Positions 22,825 to 33,808 of a stretch of DNA of 64,000 bases are shown piece by piece. Below the pieces are notes generated by a model. That model saw nothing but the letters and a program-made list of their open reading frames with translations, was not told the DNA's origin and made no database searches. The stretch comes from Fennellomyces sp. T-0311 (taxonomy: Eukaryota > Mucoromycota > Mucoromycetes > Mucorales > Lichtheimiaceae). The translations under genes and the position numbers were made by a program. The DNA lies in NCBI GenBank assembly GCA_025266875.1, contig JALLLT010000056.1, forward strand, positions 1 to 64,000, written 5' to 3'. Each line of letters opens with the position of its first letter. The stretch's first letter is position 1.

Positions 22825-24812
22825 TTACTCTTCACCAATGAAGTCGGTCATAATAGGTCTATGTACAAGCAAATGCTCCAATATACTATATGTTTTTTTG
22901 GTAATATACTGGATGTCGATATCTAATACTTCTAGGCTTTTGCTGCTTACAACGTATCTAACAGCATTGTCAGACAGCTGTATATCTCCTGGTAAACAGA
23001 GATACTTCAGGTACGATTGTTCAGCTATTTGCCGTGCAAATTCATCTATGTCAGATGTGGTAGTTTGAAGCCCACTAACATTATCGCCAAACGTCAACTT
23101 TTCGAGACTTTTGATCCTTGTAATGTTGTGTATTACGTCCCTGGGGAGGTCAGCGCACGCGATATACAGATATTTCAGAGTAGGTGATTCTTGTCTTGCT
23201 TGCTTCTCAATGTACGCCGAAAAACCTTGACCATTAAGAAATATATACTCCAACTCCAGATCATGAAGATTCTTCATATCGGCTACAGCAGCGAATACGT
23301 TGTCTAGTATTGATGCACCGTTCCATGATGCACGGAGTTTAAGGCGTTCCAAGGCGGGGTAGCTATATAGCATGTTGGGAAGATGCCGATAGAGAGCAGA
23401 GTTTGTATCCGCTTCGATACTCAAACCAGTCAAATTGTGCATAACGAACGATGATAAAGGCAGCCAATCCGCCAAAGTGCTATCCAGTCCGTTACCAGCA
23501 GCCTTGATATGGAGAATCCGTAAACTATCTGTTGCCCTTTCGAGCCTTGAAAGCAAGGGTATGGTCGATCTAACATTGCCAAGGGACACACTCTTCAGCC
23601 GATCGGAAGATTCACACGGCTCTATCCAGTCAGATACATTGGTACAGCCAACATTGCCCCCAAAACCGTTAACTATATGAGTCAATTCCGGACAATGGTG
23701 CTCGAGAAGTGGAACGATATCCAATATATCATCGCGGGTATTCATGGGGTAAATACAGATTTTCCGAAGATGTGGAGCGCATTGGAATAACTGTGCAAGG
23801 TTGCTGCGGTGTGCTGGAAGTTGGGTGGTGATGTTGATCACGGTCAATAACGTAGTAGGCGGCATTCCTGCAACCCAGTCCGTAATACTATCCACATGAA
23901 GATCAGCCTTAACAAGCCTTGAACAGATCGTCAAAAGTTTTCCGAGCGAGACTTCGATACGTGCGTTTATTCTGAGTACTGTCAACGTACGAGCCACCCG
24001 GTGCAAGGCTGGATATAAAGAGTCGTGTAAGCGTTGATTATCTATAGTAAAAAAGTACAAAGTTAACACTTTTCCAGGTTTAAAAGCAGACATGTAGTTC
24101 CAATTGCATAATTATACTTACTCCGTGTTATATCAAGAATCTCCAAATACTGCAAACGAGGAAACTGGAACTCGTTCAAAAACTTGAAACCTTGTTCACA
24201 CTTGACGAAATGCAATGACAGCCGCTGGATGTGATGAGATACAGTAGGGACCATGTCGAACTCTTTGTGCCAGCACATATAGGATGGATGAACCGCTTCC
24301 CAAGGTACCGGGCAGTTTAATAGCACTTGACGCCAGCGGTCACAGACTTCCAAACAGGTAAATGCATCGTTTGGAGAAATGTAACGGAGAATGTTACATA
24401 CAATATCATAAGGTGCTCTTGTGATGAAGTCGACGCGATGCTTTAATCGCTCTTCTGCCTTGGCTATTTTCTGCTGAATTAAGGTATAGTCGTCTTCCCC
24501 TGGACCGATACATGAAGCTTCAAAGAGAATATCAAGAGCTTCTTGCAGCTTTTCTTGTTTGGAGTAAACTTTGGCTGCCCGCAAATATGCACCGACATTG
24601 CACATATCGTACTTCTTGATTTGCAACGCGTCCTTGAGCTCTTCGGTAAGGTTTACCTTCTTCTCCCAGATGGATGCACGCAACTCTAGCGCATCAACTA
24701 TTTGCGACCGAAGCTCGTCGATGAGATGGGTAGACATGCGAAGCGCCACTTCAAGTTTTCCGGAAGTGAAGGCATCCCTAGCTTTCACAGTATATCGATC
24801 AATTTTTGCCAT
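22825..24812 (-). CDS. TPR/F-box/LRR protein D
   Basis: Exon 1 is 24812-24122 and exon 2 is 24041-22825, with an 80-bp phase-1 intron (GTAAGT...ACTATAG), giving 635 residues. The N-terminal TPR-like part (VDALELRASIWEKKVNLTEE, YLRAAKVYSKQEKLQEALDI), F-box (VDFITRAPYDIVCNILRYIS) and LRR half (LTGLSIEADTNSALYRHLPN, SLEVLDIDIQYITKKTYSIL) follow the same plan as A-C, and the intron is at the same site and phase. Sequence identity to A-C is clearly lower, so this is an older paralogue. Same expected SCF receptor role. A TATA-like run lies about 90 bp upstream of the ATG. Confidence 0.85.
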
Positions 24813-24898
24813 TGGGGATGTAGATTAACGATGCTACTGATTTGGGTTGCCGATTGGTTTTCAAGTAAAAGTGTTTCGGTTACTCTAACATAGTGGAC

Positions 24899-24909
24899 TT
24901 ATATATATA
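24899..24909 (-). promoter_or_regulatory. TATA-like element of F-box gene D
   Basis: A TATATATA run about 90 bases upstream of the ATG at 24812, in correct position for a TATA box of the minus-strand gene. Inferred from position only. Confidence 0.35.
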
Positions 24910-26970
24910 GGCGCTTAAATGGTTGCCCAAAAGCTAGGTTTTGTGTATCCAGCGCTCTATGAATTATATGCTGCGACATACATCTCACCAACGCCAAAAA
25001 AGCTTAGTGTCATTACTTATTGACAGATGTGCCTATACTAGTATAAGTAATAAAACTTGTAGCTGTATAACAGTATCTTTTATCTCTAAACATGCGGGAA
25101 GATCGAGTTAATTAGTTATTATATCTTGACGAGCCAAGCCGTCGTTACACAGCAACCGCAGCTACTGCGCCGCCTGCTAATGGTGCTTCAGAGGCCTTTT
25201 ATTTACTAAAAGCAGAAAAAAATTCCTATATCCGAAATGAGATGTGTAACAGTACTGATTTCGATATCCGGATGCGGTGCCTCTTTGGGGGAATGATTGT
25301 TAACATATAGTGTTCATGATTTACTATTATGCCCTACATATCCTCATTTAAATTAGCCTATATAGTATTGTACTGAATATACAGCCACTAACTTGTATTG
25401 GAGAGGTGTACAACTTAAACTGTTTCACCAACAGCCAACAAGCTATTATTCCTCTGCAAGGGTTTATTAGAACATGTAAAAGATATAGTGTCATTTTGAA
25501 CGTACTATCAACTCCATTCCTTTCACTAGAATACGAAATGAACTTGTGTCTGTTCTACGAAAGCTTTCGAAGCCTCCTATCCTGAACTTGACAGAAACGG
25601 CGGATAATCATAAAACGCTGGTAGCTTGAGTAGTTTCTGCCTGCGTATATATGAACAATACCTTGCGACTAGATATAGATCTTCACTTCCTCTGTAACTC
25701 TGCCTCCGTCTCCAATGCATCCTGATAACGGTTTTAATATTTGATATATGTACATAGTGTGTACGGAGGATAAACGCTCGATGCAATTACCTCCCGAGTT
25801 GCCCTACAGATGCTGTGTTAGAAGAGATATCCTATCGCTGGATGGGTTCTTAAAACTTCTGCTGTTTCGTTCTATGTAGAGCACTGAATTCCCAGAGTAC
25901 TAAATCATTATAATTGGGAAGAGGGTTTTCAATTGGAGTGAAGGTTTGCACAGCCGTGTTTTCGTGCAGGTGCGATAACAGAGTTTGTCAAATGAGTAAA
26001 GGGCAAAAAAAGGTGAGACTATCACTTTTGAATGGCGATAAAAGTTGTCTCTTACTTGTACACCATTCACTTATGCACAACACGAGACGGTACCGCTAAA
26101 AAAAGTCAAAGACCTTTGATTAACTTTTCGCCGGTTATACTACTTTTCTTTTCCATTGATTGATAAGTATTAAATTAAATACTGGATATAGAATTTTCTG
26201 TTTATCGCGTGCTGCTGGAAATCGCTTAGGAAAAAAAAGATGTTTTTCATTTAGAATGTAAGGCATAATAGTGCACGTATGATGGTCGAATGAAGTAGTA
26301 CGTTTGGATCCAATAAACAGCCATTCAGACCATGATCAGCTGATAATTGTCTTCCATTATCGCCATGAGTCGTTCAAACCAACGTTGCTTCCAGCTAACA
26401 TCGGAGTAAAAAGCAAAAACCAAGATACGCTTTACGCATCACGTCGATCCCTACTAGTACATTATCAAGACTTCAAGGTTGCATATATACTGCAAGGACC
26501 TTTACAATAAACGATGAAGCACATTAGTAAGCACGAATGGCTGCTGTAAACACAGAACCTGTATATGCAAATGTTGCAGCAATCATCAACGATATTCTGG
26601 ATTATATATGCATATGGCCGAATAGATCCGACAAGTAGATCGACCAGCGCTCCGTTTTATTGCTGATATAGGCGAGAAGTCTGCTTGATCTGGCTCGCAA
26701 AGCACCGACATAAGCAGATACGAAAAAGGGAGAGAGTAGCACCAAAAGCATGATTTTCCCCAGCTTAAAACATTAGTCAGCACAGGGAACGAGCCGGTGC
26801 TTACGGAACCGAATACTCCGAGTGCATTGATTTGCCAGTGTGCTTACTCATTGCTCAGTCAAAGAGATCCAATTGAATCGGGTCACAGCAATATCTCCGT
26901 CTGGGCGCTTTTTAAACAAAGCTTATTTGTTCTCTTTTTCGTTTTACTTCTTCCAAAAGGTTATTTCACC
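24910..26970. other. Gene-poor stretch before the RIB1-like gene
   Basis: About 2 kb, AT-rich. Short frames on both strands lack motifs. It separates the transposon/F-box region from the conserved gene block. Confidence 0.55.
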
Positions 26971-28092
26971 ATGGCGACTGTATTCACTCTGTTTGGCATG
27001 AATGTGGTGCACAACAATGGAGCAGCACTGGAGCCTCGATCTGAACCTACGACTTACCACGAGTATATTGACTTTTTAAAACAGCAGCTGCATTCCCCGA
27101 GCGCCATCACTCCCTCACTTCCCCCACCCAACAAAGTGCGCATCCAATGCCAGGTGCGCGCCCGTATTCCCACAAACGAGGGAGGCGAAATGTACCTGTA
27201 CTTGTACAAAAACAACCAAGATACCAAGGAGCATTTGGCGATCGTCTATGGCGATGACATTCGCTCGCGATCGCTGGACGAAACCTGGGAGAACGAAACA
27301 ATCATGAACCGTATTGTTCGCGGTGCTTACTATGGACGACTGGAAGAGGTGGTCACGGATGAATGCCGGAACCTGAACCTCACGGAGGATCAGACTCGGT
27401 ATTTGGAAGAGCAACAGGCCAAGGCAAGAGCAAACTTTGCATATACCAAGGAGCCGCCATTAGTGCGGATCCATTCTGAGTGCTTCACCGGCGAAACGGT
27501 CCATTCGGCCCGATGCGATTGTGGCGAGCAGTTGGATGAAGCGATGCGGCTGATGCAGGAGGCTGGACGCGGCGTGGTGGTTTATTTGAGGCAAGAAGGA
27601 CGTGGCATTGGATTGTTAGAAAAGTTAAAGTAAGCGTCTGGTGTGTGTGTGTGTGTGTGTGTGTGTGTGCATGTAAAGTTGAGTGTTGACGCAATGGACG
27701 TTAGGGCATACAACTTGCAGGATTTGGGCCACGATACCGTAGCAGCCAATGTGTTGTTAAACCACCCTCCTGATGCACGGACATACGGCATTGCAGACGC
27801 GATCTTGGAAGATTTGGGACTGTCGGACGTGATGCTGCTTACCAATAATCCCGACAAGATTGAGCAACTGGAAGCCTACGGATCGGTCAAGGTGGTGGAG
27901 CGGAGGCCGATGGTGCCCCGGTCATGGTCATCGACACCGGTGTCTGTCCACGACCTACTACGAACACCCTCATCCTCGCCAGCGCCGCAATCGGCTCCGT
28001 TGCCTGCGGGCAAGGAACTAGACAAATACCTTGCGGTCAAGGTTCGAAAAATGCGACATTTGCTAGATCTACCACAATCGCTCGACAAATAA
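26971..28092 (+). CDS. RIB1: GTP cyclohydrolase II
   Basis: Catalyses the first step of riboflavin synthesis, opening GTP to 2,5-diamino-6-ribosylamino-4(3H)-pyrimidinone 5'-phosphate. Exons 26971-27629 and 27705-28092 (348 residues). The zinc-binding cysteines are at about C171, C182 and C184 ([20 protein letters not shown]). The active-site loop [18 protein letters not shown] runs across the splice site into [18 protein letters not shown], and [16 protein letters not shown] and [12 protein letters not shown] follow. The C-terminus [17 protein letters not shown] is typical of fungal Rib1. I chose ATG 26971 (CACCATGGCG) over an in-frame ATG at 26797, whose extra residues are hydrophobic and unlike the family. 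The 75-bp intron carries a (GT)n run. Confidence 0.93.
27641..27669. repeat. (GT)n microsatellite in the RIB1 intron
   Basis: About 14 GT units lie directly after the splice donor of the 75-bp intron, which makes up over a third of the intron. Length is likely to vary between strains. Confidence 0.95.
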
Positions 28093-28194
28093 CTGCTAAA
28101 CTTGTGTAATATCCCCCTTTTCATTAGATCCTTTTGTTTTTGTTTTGTTCATAAAAGAGAAGCGTATATATATACATATATATATATCTAGTGA

Positions 28195-28506
28195 TCATCC
28201 TCCGCTCACAGGTGGTATAATGGCAACTTCATCGGTAGGACACAGCTGCGTGGAACTTTCATTGTCCTTGTCGACGTATTCCATATTAACCGCGTACATG
28301 GCATGATCCAGGACTTTGCGCAGCGCGTCACCGTACTTGGCCACGAGATGGTCAGTCAATGAATGGAGACTCCAGGATTCAGACGAGAGATCAATGTCAT
28401 CACTTGCGACTTGTGTAATGTCGCGTGCTGCGGCAAAGTACAGAACCTTCATATCCGCGGAGTAATTGGAAGGGAAAAGAAGGCGAGAGAGACTCTCAGT
28501 GGCCAT
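28195..28506 (-). CDS. Molybdopterin synthase small subunit (MoaD/MOCS2A)
   Basis: The 103-residue frame ends in EVAIIPPVSGG: the C-terminal Gly-Gly that is thiocarboxylated to carry sulfur in molybdopterin synthesis. MKVLYFAAARDIT and LVAKYGDALRKVLDHAMYAV fit the ubiquitin-like MoaD fold. The start could be ATG 28506 or the internal ATG 28452; the latter gives 85 residues, close to the family's usual 80-90. It converges on RIB1 (102 bp between stops) and is head-to-head with the FAD oxidase gene. No intron. Its presence implies a molybdenum-cofactor pathway in this organism. Confidence 0.87.
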   Translation of the reverse strand: MATESLSRLLFPSNYSADMKVLYFAAARDITQVASDDIDLSSESWSLHSLTDHLVAKYGDALRKVLDHAMYAVNMEYVDKDNESSTQLCPTDEVAIIPPVSGG

Positions 28507-28591
28507 GACTCAACAAATTATTTCCACGATCCGGTTGAACAGATAAAAGCGAAAAGATAGTCTAATAGATCTTCCGCATCTCTTCGTGCAA

Positions 28592-30102
28592 ATGTACACT
28601 CCTCCCGCCCAAGGCTCCAAGATTATCGTTGTTGGTGGCGGCCTCTTTGGCCTATCCACAGCCTACGCATTATCCTTGAAGCAATATGATGTGTGGGTAT
28701 TCGACCGCAACGCCGTACCGTCGCCCGATGCGTCCTCGACAGGTGTGTGAGAAAAAAAGACAAGATATGGTTGGTTGAAAAAAATCAACGCGATAGATAT
28801 CAACAAGGCTGTACGTATGGATTATGGCGGCGACACGTTATCAATGCAGCTTATGATGGAGGCATACCCCTACTGGTACCAGTGGAACAAAGAACGAGCG
28901 GAGATGGGCCTGAGCCCTGTTTTCAACAAAACCGGCTGCCTGCTGCTTACCAAAGGACCGCTAAGCGACTATGAGGTTCTTAGCATGAAGCATATCAGAG
29001 AGGCAGGCTACGGTCACACAATCCAAGAGTTTCCCACGCCAGAAAGCATTGTTGATCGCTTCCCCATGTTTAAAGATGCCGTTGCCAACGGTTACTGCAA
29101 GGGGTACTTTAACACCGATGGAGGCAAGTCAACAGTTGCCCCAGAGATGCAGGTTTTTTTTCCCTAAACTCAAGAAATACAGGCTGGTGCAACTCGACGG
29201 AAACCATCAAGCACTTATACCAAAAGTGCATCGACAACGGCGTTCATTTCATCGTCGGACCCGAAAAAGGATGTTTCGAGAAACTTGTCCTTGAGGGCAA
29301 GATAGTGCAGGGTATCCAGACACGCGACCAGCAAGTGCATCTCGGTGACCGAGTAATTTTGGCAGCTGGTTCCTGGACAGCTGGGCTACTTGACTTTGGC
29401 AACCGATTGCAGGCCACGGGACAGGCTGTCATCCAATTCACACCTCCACCAGAGCTTGTGAAGAAGTTCAAGGGGATGCCAGTCTGGTGCGGTGACATTT
29501 CACGTACCGGGTTCTATGGGTTCCCCATCAACGGTGACGGCAAAATGAAATTCGCCAGTCATTCCGTGGGCTATATCAGTCCCCGCGTAAGCGACAACGT
29601 TTCAGTTCCTCGCACTCAAGTTACCCATCAAGGTGATACTATTCCCCTCAAGGCGCTTGAACGTTTCCGCGCATTCTTGGCAGAATTCTTCCCTGACACG
29701 TCCAAATTGGATATCACCTATTCGCGTGTTTGCTGGTACTCGGACACAACCGATGGCAAGTTCTTGATTGCGCCCCATCCGGGCTACGATAACTTGGTTG
29801 TTGCGTCTGGAGACTCGGGTCATGCGATGAAGTATGTGTCCGGGCAATACTGCCTTTTATGAGCTACCGTAAATTAACCAATCGTTTGTTGTATTAGGTT
29901 TGCACCCAACATTGGTTTCAAGATTGCTCAGATCCTGGAAGGTATCGAATCCGATTATAGTAGGGCGTGGGCTTGGAGAGACGCCGGTGACGCAAGTACA
30001 AGCAGTGATGGCGCAAGAGATATAAATGCACAGCCATTGCGCCTGGATATGGACCCAGGAACGCGGATGGCCAGTGAGAATGATTTGAAAGCAAAGCTCT
30101 AA
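28592..30102 (+). CDS. FAD-dependent amine oxidase, sarcosine/fructosyl-amino-acid oxidase family
   Basis: Four exons: 28592-28742, 28797-29123, 29183-29831 and 29898-30102 (443 residues). The second intron (29124-29182) uses a GC donor (GCAAGT), required to give YFNTDGG-WCNSTETIK in frame. The N-terminus has the FAD-binding IIVVGGGLFGLSTAYAL. RVCWYSDTTDGKFLIAPHPG contains the cysteine expected to bind FAD covalently, as in monomeric sarcosine oxidase, and ASGDSGHAMKFAPNIG closes the FAD site. Members oxidise N-alkyl amino acids (sarcosine, pipecolate, saccharopine or fructosyl-lysine) with release of hydrogen peroxide; the substrate cannot be set from sequence. No clear peroxisomal SKL ending: it ends KAKL. 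Confidence 0.88.
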
Positions 30103-30219
30103 AGATATAACGAATGTTCCTGGCTTTAACCTTGAGACCTTGCATGATTATTAATGAGTGGCACGGCATAAAACCCGCACGGCGAAGGTGTTTGCCGATA
30201 ATTCAATCCCAGCACACTG

Positions 30220-30228
30220 TATATAAAA
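30220..30228 (+). promoter_or_regulatory. TATA box of ATX1
   Basis: TATATAAAA sits about 60 bases upstream of the ATG at 30287, followed by a pyrimidine-rich stretch. Position and sequence both fit. Confidence 0.6.
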
Positions 30229-30286
30229 GGGAGTAAACTTGCATACGTCCCGCTTTTGCACCACAAGAGAAAAAACGTTTACCCTC

Positions 30287-30600
30287 ATGACCGTATGTTG
30301 CATCTCCATCTAATCATGTGGCCGGCATTGACAAACTGTTACCGATAGGAATATACCTTTAACGTTGAAATGTCCTGCTCCGGCTGCTCCAATGCCGTCA
30401 ATCGTGCCCTGTCGCGTCTCGAAGGTAACTGGAATGATAGAGTGCGCAGGAAAACATTCAGTTAAACCAGTGACTTTCTAGGGATTGACAACATTGATAT
30501 CAGCTTGGAGAAGCAAACTGTTGTCGTGACCACAGAGTTGCCACGCGACAAGATTTTGGAAACGATAAAGAAAACCGGCAAAACTGTCAAGGACGAGTAG
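30287..30600 (+). CDS. ATX1: Copper chaperone Atx1
   Basis: Three small exons (30287-30292, 30349-30424, 30482-30600) encode 66 residues, the normal Atx1 size. The first exon holds only Met-Thr. The copper-binding CxxC is in VEMSCSGCSNAVNRAL (C12 and C15), and the lysine-rich end KKTGKTVKDE is typical. Atx1 carries Cu(I) in the cytosol to the Golgi copper ATPase Ccc2. The gene follows the FAD oxidase by 184 bp and converges with the Opy2-like gene, with 75 bp between stops. The exons are too short to show up in a plain ORF scan. Confidence 0.9.
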
Positions 30601-30675
30601 AGAGAAATTGCAACATTTTTTTTTACATGATAAGGATCCAAAAGTAATAAAAAAAAAACATTACTACTACAAAGT

Positions 30676-32014
30676 TCAAGGGGAAGGAGGCGGCATAGGG
30701 AATGCAGCTGGCGACAATGAGTGGTTCGAGCGGTTATTATGGCCATCCCAGAAAATGGTGATTTCGCCGTCGCCTGGGCCAGACATCATGCTATCGGTTA
30801 TTTGCGGACGAGACCGCTTTTCCGAATCGGTTGCGCTGTGTCGATCATGAAAGGGATCATCGTCTTCAACTGGGACTGTTGGCGCAGAACTAGGCCGGTT
30901 CTCGTCGTGCTGTGGCTGTAATTCATCGTTTTGTTTTCGCGAAGGAGTCGTATTTGATCGACTCAATTGGGCCGAGTCTCGCGTAAGAACGGTTCGAGTT
31001 GATCCACTTCGAGTCAAGCCGTTGTTCACGCGGACGGTGTTGACGCGCATGATCTGCGGTTTGGCTCGCATCATTTGATAGGCTTGTGTGGCCTTGGGTG
31101 TAGTGGCGACCTGAACACTGGATGCAATGGATGCGCGTTCGTCGTCGGTGGTCATGACACTGTTTCGCGAATGATGATCGTCTGAGAAGGGATTGTCTTC
31201 GGTCGACTTTCTGCCTTTGTAGACGGGATGGGATTGTGCTACCGCGTTATCGTATTGCTGCTGCTGTTCTTCGATGGTTTGGTTGGTTGATGCGCTGGCG
31301 GTGCGAGATTGAGGAGGGATATACGCGATTGGTATAACGCCAGACATGACTTGTTGTCGGGTTGACGGCTGTGAACGGTGAGTTTGAGTTCCGTGGCCAA
31401 AAAGCACATTGCTTACCTCATGCTCGCCTGTTGCAGGAGGTGGTGGCTGTTGTGGTTGCTGTGACATGCTCAATTTTCCATGATAGGCAAATGGCAACGT
31501 GTTCTTCTTTCGTTTGTACCGGAATCCAACGTACCCAGCTGCAGATAGAACAACACCGGCACCAAGAAGTCCACCAACAAGTCCACCGATCAACGAGCCT
31601 TTGCCACCGCCGCCACTGCCGCCGCCGTTATCGTTGTCGCCGTTGGCCTCGGAAGATGCGCCGGGCGATGCGGCAGACGAGGATGAACCGCCCAGCACGG
31701 ACTGACTGACGCACTGGGAGGCTGGACACACGCCGCAAGTCGACATTGTGCCCAATATGCATACCTGGCCCGCAGCACAGGTAGGATTACACCGTGCGAC
31801 GCAACCAGAAGGTGTGCAAGAAGTTGTGCTGTCTTTGAGAAGCTAAAATTAATACGTTGGCGAAAAAAAAAGCGCCTAAAATTTTTAATTTACTTGGTGC
31901 AGAACTGTCTATGGCAACGGCGTGTGTGTGAATGAAGCTGAAGATCAGCCATGCCAATAGCATGGGGATGAGCAGTGGTCGTTTTCGTCGGCGGATTGAA
32001 GTATGTAGATTCAT
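30676..32014 (-). CDS. Opy2-like single-pass membrane anchor protein
   Basis: Exon 1 (32014-31894) encodes a signal peptide (LLIPMLLAWLIFSFIHTHAV); exon 2 (31832-30676) carries the rest, about 425 residues in all. The lumenal or outer part is a short cysteine-rich domain (CTPSGCVARCNPTCAAGQVC, then CGVCPASQC), the pattern of the Opy2 domain. A Ser/Gly linker, a Gly-rich membrane segment (GLLGAGVVLSAAGYVGF) and a basic stop-transfer RYKRKK follow. The long cytosolic tail is Ser/Pro/Gln-rich with NPF and DPF peptides (EDNPFSDDHH, DDDPFHDRHS). In yeast Opy2 anchors Ste50 to the membrane in the HOG pathway. The intron acceptor (CTCAAAG) is non-preferred but is the one keeping frame; an alternative is possible. 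Confidence 0.72.
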
Positions 32015-33238
32015 GCTTTATGAGGAAAGGGAGCGTGTCGGCTTGGGCTGTGGATCGCCACAGAGTAAAGATTGAGGGACGACGAGAGGCTGCTGTTGAG
32101 GGAAAGGACGGGGCAAAAGTGAACGAAATGGATTGTTTGAAGGTTAAAAAGATATTATTAACAACGCACAAAAATGGATTTCATTCAATTCACTCGAGTG
32201 CCACGTATCACAACACACCCGAGCATGTTGCACGAGCCAATGGACCCATTCGAACACAACACACACGCGGCCGTACACATTGAAGCAAGGAGTGATTTCC
32301 CCTGGTGCGCCTAGATGCTGCACATGCGACCGAGCAGGCCCGCTTTCATTGTCTCCAAGGGTCGCTCGTTGGGGAGAGCCGGAGCACAGCGCTTGCCTCT
32401 GCCACCCAAAATCACATGTCGAGACACTCCACGCCCTGATCCGGCCAATTAACTAAAAAGACTGGTTGTCTCATTCCCCGTTGTTTGTCTCGAGAGAAAG
32501 CCCTGTTCCTTGGCTTGCATCCATCGCTGGCCATGCAGGGGCAAGTCTTCATTGCTTGGAAACAAGGTTTAATTTCATTTCATCGGTGGATCATGCCAGG
32601 TCGTAGCGAGAGAGCGCCGCGGCTTCTGGAAAAACGCTCGATGTAACACCAGCGGAACATTGGCCATGCATTTCTTTCCAAGCTAAGCAAATTGCCAATG
32701 AGCAGCGGGGTTCCCCTTGTTGTCAATACAGCCATCATCTTATGTATCGTTGGGTGCAGACCGGCCATGCTGTCTTTAAGCTGTGATCAAGCTTACTTTT
32801 TATGATCCGGTTTTTTTCCTTAATTCTCGTGATACGAAGAACGAAACAGCCCGTCGCTCGAAAGCACGCGACGAAAATAAAAAGTAAACGGGTTGGGTGG
32901 GTTCCAGTGCGTTTATCACTCCCTCGACTGGAATGGATGTGATCTGCTTGTTTATCACTGTTATGCATTATGGATCGATGAGGGCGCTGTCGTGGTACAC
33001 AGCAAATGGTGACCCATGTGTCCATCCACAAAATCCACAGCGATCCGAAAGCTGGCGCGCGTCATTTCTCGATGCCTGTTTTGCATCAAAAGGCTTAGTG
33101 AAGTTCTGCAAGGTACTTTTTAATTAAACAGATGCAAAGGCTGACGACACACACACACACGCATATACAACAGTCAGCACGAGGCGGACAAACTCATAAA
33201 AGGGAATATACAAACAGATTCACGGAATAAGACAAGTA
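32015..33238. other. Intergenic, upstream of the Opy2-like gene
   Basis: About 1.2 kb. Frames on both strands lack motifs. It contains the promoter of the minus-strand Opy2-like gene and the 3' flank of the next minus-strand gene. Confidence 0.55.
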
Positions 33239-33808
33239 TTAATGAAGCGCGTAGTGGTACTTTTGAACAATGGCCCTGCGAACCTCGCTCCACGTCAATC
33301 CCACCGGTTGGCCCGCCTTTTCCGCAACATGCCAAGTTCGTTCGAGATCGCTCAATGCGTTTGGCAAGAGTGACACCCAGTGGCATTTGACCAAGGCTGC
33401 GATCTCCTTCACGTCGGCTTCCATGGCCTCGACAAAGTCTTGCGCGTTCGGTCGGAACATCACCTCTTCCTCTTGTTCGTGTTTCGTTGCGCAACCGCCG
33501 TCTCTGATTTCATTTTCTGTCATGAACGCGTGACACTTCGGGAACGCCTTTCTGTATTGTGTTCGCAGTTCGTCAAGTCGTTCTTGGCTTCTTACGCAGT
33601 TTCTACGCGCGCCATCACGTTGTTCTTTTGTCGATCCTTGGGTCGTGCACAGGCCCAAGTACCTTGCCTCGAGTGCTTGCACACATGTTTGCTGCCGCTC
33701 AATCTGCTTCACCGCATCTTCTTCTTCATCTTGCTCTTCTTCGGGAGATGGGTACGCGTAGGGGGGTTGAGTGTGCAAGCATAAAGGGATCGGCTGTTCT
33801 TGGACCAT
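33239..33808 (-). CDS. Unknown acidic, helical protein
   Basis: A 189-residue frame from ATG 33808 (context GGCCATGGTC); the open frame extends further up only from a TTG. It has a Pro/Tyr-rich start (PPYAYPSPEEEQDEEEDAV), a central charged helical part with several Cys (RQQTCVQALEARYLGLCT, GARRNCVRSQERLDELRTQY) and a hydrophobic C-terminal half (ALVKCHWVSLLPNALSDLER). No family recognised. Length, even codon use and lack of stops over 570 bases favour a real gene. It could also be part of a longer spliced gene. Confidence 0.5.
   Translation of the reverse strand: MVQEQPIPLCLHTQPPYAYPSPEEEQDEEEDAVKQIERQQTCVQALEARYLGLCTTQGSTKEQRDGARRNCVRSQERLDELRTQYRKAFPKCHAFMTENEIRDGGCATKHEQEEEVMFRPNAQDFVEAMEADVKEIAALVKCHWVSLLPNALSDLERTWHVAEKAGQPVGLTWSEVRRAIVQKYHYALH

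Noticed and set aside
26797..26970. In-frame N-terminal extension of GTP cyclohydrolase II
   Set aside because: The 58 extra residues are hydrophobic and unlike the family; ATG 26971 has a much better context.
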